Part shown: positions 1 through 14,079 of the stretch, one piece after another
Layout: each line of letters opens with the position of its first letter
How positions within the stretch are numbered: position 1 is the stretch's first letter
DNA from: Antennarius striatus
Lineage: Eukaryota; Chordata; Actinopteri; Lophiiformes; Antennariidae
DNA: 64,000 bases
Assembly (NCBI RefSeq): GCF_040054535.1
Contig: NC_090785.1
Coordinates: 13,987,501-14,051,500, forward strand
Direction: 5' to 3'
Program-made: the position numbers and the translations under genes
Notes under the pieces: model-generated
What the model saw: the letters and a program-made list of their open reading frames with translations, nothing else
Told to the model about the DNA's origin: nothing
The model's database searches: none

Positions 1-2397
1 TGGAGATGATGGATACTAGAAAAATAGAATAGTTGTAAATGTTCAAAACATCAAGAGAAGGCCACCTTGGTTGTTTTGTATGAGTCTAGTTGAAGTGTCT
101 GCAGAGACCCCCAAAACTTACCTATATTTAAACATCACATTGGTGATGTTATTTCATATTCTCTAGTGTCCCTTCTGCTTTCTGCCCATTTGCACCAGTG
201 CTATACAAAAGAAAACCTAATTTAAGAGGAGTATTTGGGTTTGTATTTTCAATCTTATCTGTTTCCTCGGAAACAATATACAAGACTTCCAGATCCTGTT
301 TATTATCTGAATGAATGTGACTTTGATCTATCGATCTTTATCTCCAGTCTTTCAGAATTTCAAAGGTCCCACTATATGATGTCAGACATTTCAATATCAT
401 TGCACTCCTGTGGTTTCAGTTTAGTTTTAGGACATGCTCAGATAATTGGATTTTCAACCTTCAGACTGTCAGCACTGCCAGAAAGGTTTGAGGGAAATTA
501 AAATCTTCCTTGCGCAGTGAATCAATATAAAAACAACCTTTCCTCACTCTAAAAATGTGCAAGACATGCACAGAAAAGCAATTAACCTACTGCAGGAATT
601 GATTTGGACCACTTATCTCCTTTGGCATGGCCATGCTTTTGCTTACCTGCTGGGGAGATCAAATGTTCTTGTTTCTTTTTTTCTTATTTCAAATCCTGAC
701 AACACACCAGGATTAGCACTGATTCTATCTTCACTAAGGAATTACCAGCTATGGAAATAAATGCTGGGCTGCTGGTCTTTAATAGTTTGTGGCATCACGT
801 TCACCACAAATTACAGCAGTTCATCAAATAACCACACTGCATGCTAGTGACAGTGAACCAATCCACCCAAAATGAACACACACACATAGTATCTGGCTTA
901 TTGTGCTGTTGCTAATACAACAGGTGTTACCTAGATTCCATATTTTGGTGAGGCTCCTGATGCTCAGGAAGCATATTATGCAGGTAAATTTATCCAGGTA
1001 TTAATACTTTAGCATCAAAAATTCAATGAAAGGTCTTTGCGAGATGTCGGGGAAAGTACAAGCATGAGCTGTTGTGTGAGGTTGGAGGCTACAGAAAAAT
1101 AAAACCCACAAAGACGCTATTAACTCCAGAACGGGAACTTCTGCTCTGATGAGCTTCAGTGAACATATCTGGCTATTCTCTCCTTTTCGCACTCTACCTA
1201 AATGTTTCATATACATGCATCAGCTGATGGAGAAAATCAATTGCAGTACGGCCTTCAATTGATTTTCCAGGCTATAATATCATTTCCAGGCTATAATATC
1301 AAATTCACCAGCTCATATCACGAAACAGATGAGTAGCACATAGAAAGAAAAGCAGACATTTCTCCACCTGGACTGCGTTCTGGTGTCATAATGTCTGGTC
1401 TAAATGCACATTAAAGCTTGGATACAAAATAATTTGTTGTAAAGAATGAATATGCAAATTCACAATGTCTGGCATGACCTCAAACAGCAAAGGCAAAATG
1501 ATAAAACCTGCCTCCTCTTTGCTTGCCTGTGGATTACATCTGCATTCCTGTCCTCTTTGTGGCAGACCAGGACCCAGCATTGAGAGTAAGATATAAAATA
1601 TTCTGAACACTGTTCTCCACACCAGGGACCTATCTGAACAATAGCCTCTGTTCCATTTAGTAATCCAAACAGATTGGTGGATAAACACAACCCAGACTAA
1701 ATCCACGGCTCAGGATTGCAACATTTCCATTGCCTCCGGCCCCGGGGGTGAGGGATCAGCTGTGCGTGCATCAGCAGCCCAATTGGATTCTTCATGAGGT
1801 GGATACTGCTCGTAAGAGGCACTTAAGTTACCAAACATGTCATATGTCTCAGCATCACAGTTCAAGACACAGACATGAAAAATAACAGGCAGTTTGGGGG
1901 TTTTTTTATAACTGAATGATTTTTGGAATGATCTCAGCTTTGACTTTTTAAACTGTAAAACTAGAAAGAAATCAAGTACAAGTATGGTCCACTTATTATT
2001 TTAGCAATATAATCACCTTATTTCATTTATTCATTGAATGAATGAATGTTATTTCAAAATAATTAAATACAGGATACATACTGTAGATTGCACCCAGGGT
2101 TTTGGCTAAACAAGAATGAGAAGAGCAATGGTTTAAGGGAATGGAGCCAGGAAGAGAGAACTTAAAATTCCAGGAGTGTTGTATTGAACAAATTGCTCTC
2201 TCTGTCTCCTTCACATTGTAGCGTGCTGGACCTGCAGTCAGTTTGGTCTGACTCTGTCTGCGAGGGTCTTAAGGACAGGCTGCCCGGAGTCTGAAGAAGA
2301 CCAGAGATGTGAGGGACACTAAGCTGAAGCTCGAAGTTTGTTAAAATAAGGACTAGTGATAATTATGGTGTCATAACTGAGAGAACCTACACACACG

Positions 2398-2458
<61 letters not shown>

Positions 2459-5007
2459 CAAGAGTTTAGTACTATGTATATGCAAACACAGTTTGTAGTC
2501 ATCAAGTGTTGTACATTATATCAGTTTAATCAGATTAATGGTACAACACTGATCCACAACGCACATTAATGACACCATAGAGCCTAGTGATGTGAAGTTA
2601 TACACTTAATGTAGTGCCATAAAAAGTATAGTATATATATAAAGTAGTGGCAATATACTATTGAACATACGAATAGCAAGTGGATGCATGTACTTTAATT
2701 TTCACTAATGGACCACAGGAACAAGAAAACTAATGTGTGCTCTGATTTGCATATTATAACAAAATTCGTAGTGGAGTGTCTGAGGGTAAATCCCTGGAGC
2801 ACACCTTCAGCTCTGCTTAAATCCATAGCATAGATTGAAGATTAGGGGCTCTGTCATGAAGTCACAGTGTCAACCTGATGTAAAAAGTGAGCTAATTCTT
2901 GTTTAAGTTGCACACAGGAACAGTTTATACTTCCTGTCAATCTGGAGACGAACGGAAGGTGAAAACAGCCCCCAAATATGACTGCAGGCCGACGCACCTA
3001 TCCGCTGTTTACAGAGACTCAGACGGCCTCCTCGCTGTTTAACTGTGGATTTCCGCTTGGGAGCACTCTTCAATATGAACATGCATGCCAGCCCATTTAG
3101 GCCAATGATAACATTTACTTTGCTGCAGGTGGAGTGTTAGCAAAACATTGTGCGATGTGAACACGCTGCAATAGATTTCCCATACAGACAGGCTGAACAT
3201 GTTTTTCCTCATGCGGTTTTGCCTTGAGTTGAGAAATCTTGCTTCTTCCACCCCAGAGAAGATAAGAGCTAATGGAACAATTTGTAATCACATCACATCC
3301 AGCCTATGGCAGGTGGCTTTGTGGGACTTTTTGTTTCAGGCACTCTGCACTTCTATCTTTTCTTATGAACACAAGCGTGACTGGAGGCTTTTTGTATGTC
3401 AGTGTGGATGTGTTGAGTGCTCAGATATGAGCTGAGAATATGTCGATCCGTTGCTGGATCAAAGCAGCCATCTCTTGTTCTGTCAGGGAAGACAGAATAC
3501 ACACCGTCACATCTGGAAAACCGGCTGCTTCTGCTTCTGCAAACTCTCAAACCCACTCTAAAATCTTTGTTAAATCTGTCAACACAAGATTTTCTTCACA
3601 CGTTTCTCTGCCATCACGTACCTCTTTGCTCTCTGTCTTTGTATTACTAAGAGCTGCAGGGGTGGCCTTGAATGAAAAATTTGAAAACTTTTGTATTTGT
3701 ATGCACCTAGTGAGAGGTGATACAAAAGGAAGTTATCAAGGCCGTGTGTTGGTGAGCATTAACACATTCAGGGATTTGAATTCATATGGAACTTGTCTTG
3801 ACCTTATAACTAGGTTCTTAAGTATTAATTAGGACCATGTAAGAGCTTCTATAAACATACCTGAACCCTTTGTTCATTAAATTAGATGAACGACAGTTAG
3901 CACTGCAATTTGAGCATGTGTAGGAAGTTAGTACTGTGTAATACTAATGGGATCTGATTGCTCTAATTGCTCTTTATTCACTCAAGTGTGAAAAAATCTT
4001 ATGATAATGCATTCTTAATCTGTCTTTATTGAAGAAGAAGTGAACACAAATAAACAGCTGTTGAATGCTTCCCCTATGTTATGTTATGCAAAAGGTAGCA
4101 AAGCCAAAACCGGTTACGTTATTTCTGGACTAAAACATTTCCAAATATACTTTTTTAATAATGATAGATAATAGAATAGTGACAAAAGTCCTGATTGCAT
4201 CTGTCTCCTGTCTGAACAAGAGAATTCACAGTGTACACAAGTGATTAAAAATACATTAGCGGGAGCAGCCGTCACCTGATTTCATACTCTGCCAGGCCCG
4301 AGGGCTCCAGCAGCGGACGCATGAGCAAACTCGCATTTGTTTTCATTTGATGCAGGTAGCTTCAGTTCCCACGGGAGGTTGGCCGTTAATGACTTAGCTG
4401 AGAAAGAGCATAGGTGTAGGAGTCCCTCAGATTAAAAGTGAATGGAACAAAAGCAGGAGCAGGCTCTAATCGCTGAAGGCTGATTAGTCTTTCTAATTTA
4501 TGCAAAGGTGTTGAGGTGTCAGCTCTTGTCAGATTTTATGTTGTCTGGAGGAATTCATGCTAACTGAGAGAATATTAATATTAGCATCTAACTCCTGAAA
4601 ACCAGATGTTACATTTTATCCATCAGTTGGGGCTTACATGTAAAATGTTCAAATGAGGTTTTGTTAAATGGAATCTTTTTGGGAGTTATGTGGCGCTACT
4701 GTCATAATAGTCCATTTAGTACTGTACAGTTTAAAACTGCATAAGACCATCAGGTCAGTCTAGCTTAGCAAAAATATCTCATTGGTTTCATCGGAATAAA
4801 TTTGTGAAAAAAGCACTGGGTTCTGGTTTTGTAGAGAGGTATGTATGGTATCCTGCTAGTTCTTAGCTCAATGCTGTAGCTTCTGAAAGTAAAGACATGA
4901 GCAAATAGTCTGAGATACTGCACACCCAGTCAGGTTTAGAAATGGTGTCTGGTGGAGTTTGTTAAGCATATCCAGGGGAGCCATCTCGCTGTGTCATTTC
5001 TATGATA
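1..5007. other. Intergenic stretch, no gene recognised
   Basis: No open frame here has a recognisable domain, plausible exon borders or coding-like composition; the open frames are short chance frames. The stretch is AT-rich and holds one CA microsatellite (listed separately) and a perfect adjacent duplication of 19 bp at 1264-1301. The part at 4262-4520 is denser in GC and homeobox-type ATTA words than its surroundings and may be conserved non-coding DNA (see findings). A distal exon of a gene outside the window cannot be excluded. Confidence 0.6.
2388..2457. repeat. (CA)n microsatellite
   Basis: Uninterrupted CA dinucleotide run with a short CG-rich start (GCGCGCGC) at 2397-2406. Confidence 0.97.
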
Positions 5008-5363
5008 TTCATTCATTCATTTTCCAACCCGCTTAATCCGCTAACGCAGGTCGCGGGGTAGCCAGTGCCTATCCTGGCAGTCTCAGGGCGTGAGGCGGGG
5101 GACACTCCGGGCACGACGCCAGTGTACCGCGGAGCCACATACAAACAAACATACATTCACACACACACTCACTCCTATAGTCAATTTGGGACCGGCCAAT
5201 CAACCTGAAGCGCATGCTTTTGGAGGTGGGAGGAAGCCGGAGAACCCGGAGAGAACCCACGCAGACACGGGGAGAGCATGCGAACTCCGCACAGAGCGGG
5301 ACTCGAACCCGGGTCCGCCGTGTTGTGAGGCAGCAGCGCTAACCACTGCGCCACCGTGCCACC
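5008..5363 (-). repeat. tRNA-headed SINE-like element, near full length
   Basis: Read on the minus strand the element starts at about 5363 with a tRNA-like promoter. An A-box-like stretch (GTGGCGCAGTGGTTAGCGC) lies at 5336-5354 and a B-box (GGGTTCGAGTCCC) at 5298-5310. A GC-rich body follows, and it ends at about 5008 in a (TGAA)n-type tail. A possible 5-bp target duplication TGATA flanks it, but this is weak. Three partial relatives lie in the window: 3' portions at 20398-20522 and 46262-46388, and an old diverged copy at 18500-18660. The family name was not verified. Confidence 0.8.
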
Positions 5364-5657
5364 GTGATAAGCTACAATAAAAGCTACTCAACTGCAAGGC
5401 TCATTTCACAGAAATGAAAATATGTATTTTATTTACTCGTAATACATATTTTGTTTTATTTGTTTAATAACCTCCTTTGAGTCGTGTTTCTTGGCCCCGT
5501 TCTGTGACTTCATCGCTGATACTGAAAACCCAGATTTGAGTTAGTTTTGGAGTCCATTCTTGAATCTTTGTCAAGCCTCCAGCCTTAAAGACTACCTGTT
5601 CGCCTCTGATTGAATTCATCGCTGGTTACCTTGTCCTGCTGAATCCTCAGTGGGCTT

Positions 5658-5661
<4 letters not shown>

Positions 5662-5745
<84 letters not shown>
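5662..5745. repeat. (GT)n microsatellite
   Basis: Uninterrupted TG repeat of about 84 bp. Confidence 0.98.
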
Positions 5746-5746
<1 letters not shown>

Positions 5747-8357
5747 GAACGGGATGGAGTGTGTCTGCCCACTGTGGGATTGCAAAGTCTACTTAACTCC
5801 CAACTTTATTACCTTCATCTGTTTCTTGCTAGCAAACCCCGATTGCAGAGGAGCATTTGGAAAAAGCATTAGTCTGATTTAGGAGTTGCAGCACACCCTC
5901 CAACCTCCCCTTTACCATTCATGCTGAAGCTTGCTATGTTGGATTACACACAAACACAACCCTTCGTGTTAAGGTTTTTCCAAAAAAAATTCTCTCTTTT
6001 ACCGAAAGATGTTCTGCTTTCACCAAAAATTCATCCTCTGGCCTCACTTATGTTGTTCCTGTTGCTCTATTTGACCTCTGTCCTGCTCTCTGATCACCTC
6101 TACTATTGTCTTTCCTGAGCAGTACCTAGAATTTCCTCGCAGTGTAGATGCCCTTGGAGTTATTCTCAACCAAACTTCCCTTTATAGATTTTTTAATGTC
6201 CCATGAGCTCATTTGCTTGCACACATACAAACCAAGACACACATGGACTGAGGAAATTCTGAAATCCCTCCCCCTGTTTTCCTCTGCTCTTCTTTTCAGT
6301 CTTATCAATAATTCAAGCCTCACTGATGGCAGCCCAGGCATGGCTAGGCAGTGCAGGCAGCTCTGGGCTTTGAACAGAAGGTCAGGCCTCACCAGGGCTT
6401 CTTGGATGGCATTAATTAGATACGTCCTGGTGCCCCTTAAAGAAACATCTCCACAGTGGAATTGCTCTCATTACCCTTACCCTCGCAGCAGGTCCTGACG
6501 ACTCAAATATCTACACAATAACAATCACTTTTGTCCTTAACTGCACACCTGGGAAGGTCCCCGCCTCATAACCTGACCTCTTTGTTTAGCCCCCCGAAGC
6601 ATCTATTTTGGTCTGCCATAAATATTTTGGTGCTTAAACTCTTCGTCATCCATTATAGCTCTTTGTTCTGACCTCCAGGCTGATCTCTTATGGACTAATC
6701 CTCCCACTTCTTGCAGGCCGTTTCTGTCCTAACAACTTATTGCAAGAGCGATGACACTCTCGTGCTTCTCCACAGGCTGTCTATGACAGCTATGTGTAAT
6801 GACAGCTTTAAAATTAAATGTGTGCTTAAAAGAATAGTGAAATGTAGTCTCTTTGCTCGTAATGTTTGTCAAACTATTTGTTCCCTAAATGATCTTTCTT
6901 TGGTGTGGCGAAACCCAAGACGTACTATCCAAAATGTTCTCGGTTTTGTTCTCTTTTTTTCATGTTTGGTTTATGACAGTGTGCAAGTGTCACATCCCAT
7001 GTCGACATCCCATCTGACAGCCGTGAAGAAGTCTGGACCCAGGAGACAGGTCAACTGACATATGATGGCATCCCAAGAGCCATCCTCATGCTAACATGGC
7101 TGAAAATGAATGAGGATGGAGGATGAAACCCGGTGGTAGGTAGTCAAATTGAGACAATGCTCTCGTTAAAAAAAAAACATAAAACAAAAAAAAAACCTGT
7201 CCAATTTTCAGCCTTGAGGTCAAACCTCACAGATTATCAGGAAGGGTTATTTAAAATGCTTGTATCTTGTCATCTTTCACCCTCAAACCAGTTTATGTTT
7301 ATGTCTAACCGCCTTGGCCAAACACTGACACACACATAACTCCACCGCAGGCTACAAAAACACAATTTATCGCTGAGGCAGCCAGGCAGGAGGGAGCAGA
7401 GCACACAGTTTGCCGTGAGGCTTTCCTAAGGCTTGTCTTTCCAACGAGATAAAGGATGAATGGTTTGTCTTCCCTGCCTGCATAGTAAGTTTGATTTAAA
7501 GGGAAAATGTGCAGAAGCCAAGAAACTTCCCCTGCTGCTTCTGCGACTGATTGAACACCAGCAGGGGATGAATCAAGTGGCTATCCATTGGTGGTATTGA
7601 GTGGCTGAATGGAAGTTTCAAATTCCCTGGCAAACTAAAGACCTCTCATATTCTAATATAAACCAGCAGGGTGATTTTCTCTAATTTCTCTGTGTACATT
7701 AACGTTGCATCCAGTTCGTGCTTTTCCCTCACAGAGACTATTGAGAGTTGAGTACTTCAGTCTTTAACCCTGACCTCAATCAGACAATGTCACAACACTA
7801 AATACTGGTTTTCATGATTCAGTTCTGCAGGGAGCTCCTCATTTGTCTTTAATTCCACAGCCGAAAACAAAAGCTGGTGGAATTGGATATTAATTGTGTT
7901 CCGTCAGAGGTGATTATTTGGGAAGTGCGTGCATGTTTGTGTCACTGCACATAGAGTGTGTGCATGTTTGTGAGTGTGTGTCTCTGCATGTTTAGATCCA
8001 GCGTGGGCTGGTGAATCATAAATCTATTTTTGTATTGGAAAGAAGCAACACTGAGTATATAATTACTGTCATCTGGAGCTGCATCTCCCCTCATCACACT
8101 AAGAGCCTCCTGATAGGTCCATCTTCACGCTGTACAAGCAGTTCAAAGATGTAATGCCTAAGAAGGATCATCCTTACGGTTCCTTTCCAACAAATACAAT
8201 AAGTTATAATAAATTATTGAGCTATAAACTTTACATTCAGGTGTCAGTTCACCTTTAGCAGGAAGAACCACAGTGTAAATACTGTACTGTGATTATATAA
8301 CACCTTTCTAGTCTTTAGACCTCTCAAAGTACTTTATAACACATGACAGAATACATA
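5746..8357. other. Intergenic stretch, no gene recognised
   Basis: No supported exon. The open frames here have no family resemblance. The last 90 bp (about 8271-8357) resemble a teleost LINE-type 3' fragment (the word CTCAAAGTACTTTATAAC) directly abutting the MITE. Stretches around 7370-7640 are repeat-free and could be conserved non-coding DNA, which cannot be tested here. Confidence 0.55.
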
Positions 8358-8696
8358 CAGTGCCTTGAGAAAGTATTGCCCCCCCAAAAACTTTCTGACA
8401 TTTTGCCACATTTCAGTCTTCAACAAACTGAAAATATTTTTCAAGAATCAACAACATGTGAGACACAATCGTGAAGTGGAACTAAATTTATTTCACATTT
8501 TATATTGTGTTTACAAATAAAAAACTGAAAAGTAGGATGTGCAAATGTGAGATCAAATGACGCAGATGCATTCTGTTTTCTCATTGCTGTCATTTAGGTC
8601 AACATTGGATCATTCAGACGTCATCAGAGAACTTCTGGAGTCGGTTAGCTGAGCTGAGAGAACAGGGGGCCAATACTTCTCTACATCCTACTCTGG
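8358..8696 (-). mobile_element. Tc1/mariner-like MITE, right end lost
   Basis: It starts with CAGTGCCTTGAGAAAGTATTG directly after a TA dinucleotide (8356-8357), as in Tc1/mariner-type insertions. The body matches the complete copy at 20645-21170, but the internal non-palindromic part is in the opposite orientation (reverse complement of about 20827-20991). The copy stops abruptly at a GT microsatellite, so the second inverted terminal repeat is missing. There is no transposase; it is non-autonomous. Confidence 0.85.
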
Positions 8697-8800
<104 letters not shown>

Positions 8801-9609
8801 TTGAGGGTACATAGACATCCTGACCTTCATTATGGGATCACACAGGGATGGGAGGCAGGGGTCAAACACATTCTGCAGGCCGGGCAGCGGTGGCATTGGT
8901 GGGGAGTGGATAGACTTTATTAGTGATTAGCACAGAAGTCCACAGGGAGCCAGCTTCAATTACTGCACACAGCTTGCTTTCTAGACTATCGAGGGGGAAT
9001 AACCACATAGTACGAAGCTGTCTGGAGGGGACGTCTTAGTCGTGGAACCAGACCTCAAAATACAGGAGAAAAACCAAAAGGCAACAAGGAAGCTGTGATT
9101 TGTACCGATGTTACACTGAAGGAAACATGCACAGATAAATGCCAACAGTGTGTAACCTCCCATCTTTGTGTTTTTCTCCACATGTCTGCCATATGTCCTC
9201 ACTCCATTTACACTCAGCATGCAGGTGCTACGCTGCAAATTACCATAGCCCTGTTTCTCCAAATCCTCTTCAGTGTGAACCCGCAAACTTCCAGTTTCCA
9301 TGGTCACAGAGAAAGCTGTCAGTCTCAGTACGTCGCATATAAAGACAGCAAACCATCTATTAAAGCACTCGTATGTGCAACGTCTACACGCAGTTACGCA
9401 AATAAACATCAACACAAAAAGAACAAAATAATACGCTGAGATCTTCTCTGCTCATTCTGTGTGAAGATAAAGATACTGGGAGAGTGGGTTCCTGTGGTGC
9501 TTCCTGAAGGTCTGTCAGATAGATTTTTTTTACTTTATACTGTTTTTATTATATTATTTGTATCTAACATTTTAAAAATAATTACATGATCCCTACAGCC
9601 TCAAGCTGC

Positions 9610-9778
<169 letters not shown>

Positions 9779-10730
9779 TGAATGGACAGACAGATGGATA
9801 AACACACATACACATACATGCATACATACATACCTACATACACACATATATTTTTTATTCTCTGACTCATTCGTAGCCCATCTAAAATTCATATATCCCA
9901 AACTTGTCAAAATGTGAATCCTGATTCTACCAAGGAGGCTAAAAATATCCATCCACTCATGTCTGGATCCTCTGGGTTTCCAAGTTAAAATCAGGACAAG
10001 ACACACAATTAGCAGCGGAGGAGTACGGGTCTCATGATTGAATAAAGGAACGCAGAAACTTGTCAGTACTAACTTTGGAGAAGCCGCTACCCCCTAGGAA
10101 ACTTTTGTTTTACTTTTATCCGAATTAGTTCTCACTGGCTTCCTAATTGCAGCTTAAAAAGATACTAATGATAGTCATGCTTGAAGCGCTACTCAACAGA
10201 AGGAGTTATGTTTCTCATTCAGGAAGTAGACTTTATAAATCAACTTATCATGTTTCATTTGGTCATTGTGTTGAAACACAGATTCCACACTACAGGCCAT
10301 GAGGTATATGTGTTTAAAGCCAGGCTCTACAGTCTCCCTAACGCTGAAGCGCTTCCTGTGTAGAAGAGGCTGATCCACAAACATCCCACCAACACATCCA
10401 TACACCACATGCATCCATGCAGAGAACCCAATCCCCTTCTCCTCCCATGGGATTAAACACAATTGGATTAACGCTTAGATATTTAGGACTCCGTCCCTCA
10501 CACTTTACAGCAACTGAAAGTGCTAGAACAGTGTCATCCTTTTTGACAACAAACTCTTAAATCACAACAGTAGTGAATAAAGATCATCTGTGGCCACACA
10601 AAAATCAGAAGGTAATTAAAAAAAAGTTCCCTTCTCCTCAGGAAAATATTTTCCACCAGGTTAACTTAGACAATCTTCTATTGACAAGAATGGTAACACC
10701 TGTTCCTTTGAGCACAGGTTGTTCCTTTCT

Positions 10731-10731
<1 letters not shown>

Positions 10732-10792
<61 letters not shown>
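10732..10792. repeat. (CA)n microsatellite
   Basis: About 60 bp of uninterrupted CA repeat. Confidence 0.97.
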
Positions 10793-10793
<1 letters not shown>

Positions 10794-11273
10794 GCCACTC
10801 TCAACACCGTCTTAATGGCAGGAATACTGTACATGTAGCTGGATTGAAAGCGTCAAGAGTCCCGACAGGAACTGTGTGTGATTGCTCCAACCATCCCTGG
10901 GGTTACTCATCCATCAGTGCAGAAGTTTGAGATGCATTCACTGTTGGTGGCATCTGGGTCAGTACACTGTCAGGCAACCTGAATTTGTGAGTGACCCTTT
11001 ACTCGCTTCCTGGCTTGACAAGTTTGTGAAAAGGTTTTGATCTCCTGCTGACTTGCTGTCTTTGTAATTTTAAGTTATGACAACTTAAACAGAGCATAAA
11101 ATGAGAAGGGCAAAAGGCTCTATGGCTGCGGTCTGTCATGTGTCCTATCCAATCTTAATGAAGAACCGCAAAGCTCAAATTACTTTCACTCACATTAACC
11201 GCCGCCCGTCTCACAGAGATGCCTCCTCTGTTTCTCCTACCTTCTCTTACCTCCTCCCTCCAGCCCTGCTGAG

Positions 11274-11358
11274 GTGTGTGTGTGTGTGTGTGTGTGTGTC
11301 TGTGTTCGTGCGTGCGTGCATGCGTGTGTGTGTGTGTATGTGTGTGCGTTTGTGTGTG
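11274..11358. repeat. Degenerate (GT)n repeat
   Basis: TG repeat with TGCG and TGCA interruptions, older than the perfect tracts in the window. Confidence 0.85.
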
Positions 11359-14079
11359 AAGAGCGTCACAGTTCAGTATGGCCTCTCCCCACTGTGGAGA
11401 TGCAAATATCAATGAAGAACAACCTCTTGCGGAATTAGCAAGATTGCACATCAGCAGTAGGTGGCCACAAAACACGGCTCATTTAATCAGCTTGGGTTTA
11501 TTCAGCATTTGCTTCCTCAGACGCACGCAGAGGGGTTTCACAATGACAATGTGAGCAGGGTGGGTGAGGACTCTACTTCTGTGTTACTTCAGAGTTTCGC
11601 AGGCAGCTGTTCCTCAACTTCAAGCTGCAAATAAAACATAATTAATTCTTGATAAGACCTGAACTGCTCCTCTGCTTGCTTTCCATCTTTGTAGTCTCAA
11701 TCATAGCAGGTCATCGGCCAGCGGTTTTCACTTTGACTCCATGTGGCCTTGAACTCATGTCGAAAGAAGAAGTTTTGATATTTTTGAACGTATCCTTATT
11801 TGTTTTCTTGTGGAAACTGGTAAAAACAGTGTATCCACTCTTGTATGCTGTACAAGCATTAAGTGGGAATTGCCATGGTGACACAATTGCTGTGGTCATG
11901 TGATATTTTATTATTGTCCAGCTTACAATTTTGATTTGTAATAGAAAATCACACAAAAAAAACCCAATCAATTGTTCAAAGACCGGTTCAGTTACCTCTG
12001 ACTGGATCAGCCTCCAGCTGCTTTTCTAACTAGTTGCAGGCCACAAGAAGCACACTTCAAAAACGCCAAACTATCTTTGAGTCAAACACTCAGTCCATAA
12101 CCTTAAAAAGCAGAGTAACATTTGATCACCTCATTTATTCCTATATTCATGACTTGTTTCCATTCTGTGTCATTCGTCTCATCAGCACACTGCACTCCAC
12201 TCTGAAAAGTCTCGTATCGTTGCAAACACAGCTGGCAGCTCTGACTGTTCCTGCGATCCTTTGCGGTCTCATTTTTCTTCTCGTACTGTTGGATTTGAGT
12301 GCAAAGCTGCAGCTTTCTGAGTCTGTCGAGCTGCAGGCTGCCTATTAGATCAAGTCCTTTAGTGTTTTCATCTTTAGAAAAGAGAACAGGATTTTCCCAA
12401 GTTCTGTGATTTGATAGTGCCAGGAGCAGCCCGGCCTTTTGGCTTTCACATGAACACATCATCAATCTGACATTAAGAGAGAGAAAATGAACAAGGGAGA
12501 ATGAGAAGTGATGAAGATGAGGCGAGGTCCCAGCGGAGGGCAGTCCTCCCACTCGCTCCCCACTGATGACTCACTGAAAGCAGGCATGGTGGTGGAAATA
12601 TCACTCCTACTATCAAGGACATGCTTCTCTGTGACTAGGTCACATGAAGCAGGTTCAGAGCGAAGATACGACACGTTCAGTTTGGCCTCTGCCACAAACA
12701 CGTGAAAACAAACCATGGAGCAATAAGAGCATACCACAATGTCCCAGAATGCACTGGGATGACAGTTTTTTGTACACGAGTCTAATCTCGTGAGCCTGCA
12801 GTATTAATTTTTATGTTGTTCTTTATGCCCCATAATGTGGCCATAGATCCCACATGTCCATCACTGCCACGCAGATTTTAATCCATCCAATCCTTGAACA
12901 ATTCAGGTTTTGGATAAGATTCCAGGCCTGAAAACAGGCCTTCTTTCAATATCATCATTAGCTGCAGGTAAAGATTTAATTTGCCAATAATTTTATGAAT
13001 CTGTCATTGTTTCGTCGTTAATAACTGTCTCTTGTCTTGTCATTTAATCAACTGATCATTTTATTCTAGTCTGCAAATAAAATATGTCAGACATAATGCC
13101 ACCATGAAATGTCACTTGTGTCTCATTTCTTCAATTAGGATTGCTGTTATTATTAAAATACTGTAGTACAATTACACCAACAGATTACAATAATTCATTA
13201 GTTACCTATATTTTAAGATTTTGCAGGATAAGTTGAGGTTGTTTGGGGTTTAACTTAAAGCCATCAAGTAGAGATTCCTGACATGACTGACACGCGTCCA
13301 GTTTACAGCCGTCTTTGCTCTACTCTTATTGTACGATGGGTTACCTCGACCCACCCATGCTTCATGAATTCGTCAGCCTTGGTTAAGCACACACACTCAC
13401 ACACATACTTTAAACAACATAGAACACCAGACACTGTTTCCTTAATTCATTCTTGAGAGTTCACTGGACCAATGCATCCAGCACTGACGCAGGCAGAAAC
13501 ACAACCGTTACAGCCTGTAAACGTACATTTAGCATTGTTGTGGTTGCGAAATATTTCAGTAGACCGCAGAGGAAATGGGTTCTAAATGTTGCTGCAGTGA
13601 TGTTGTAACGAGCCTTCAGTGGAGTTCAACACATCTGTCATTTGTCAGAGTCACCACCCATAAAGGTCAAGGGAATTTTTCACCGTAAGCAGCACTGAGT
13701 TTTTAAGTCTCACAACTGACTGAACTTGTGTGTATCTGTTAAGTTGAATGATGGCCCTGAAAACCAGATGGATATAGACCATTAACTTCAAATGTACAGA
13801 AAAAACTCATAGGCTTTGAAAAATGGAGCTCATTGTGGAGAGTAGATCTGAATTAGAGGGCTGTGTCCATCTAGTGTTCACCGTTGGTAATTGAAACGGT
13901 ATTAACAGGATTGAAAATCACCTATCTGTATGTTACAGCAAATTGTGATTTCCAAACATAAATACTGTATAAAGGCGTTGCGCAACTTCATGCTGCATCA
14001 TTTCATTATCAGGTTTATTATAAGCTTTCATGAGGCATACTTGAGTCAGGTTAAAAAGCAAGGAAATCCCCCATCCAAC

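Noticed and set aside
3199..3832. Overlapping frames on both strands
   Set aside because: No recognisable protein features or splice context.
5298..5354. tRNA gene-like A and B boxes
   Set aside because: They are the promoter head of a SINE-like element, with no foldable tRNA and related copies elsewhere.
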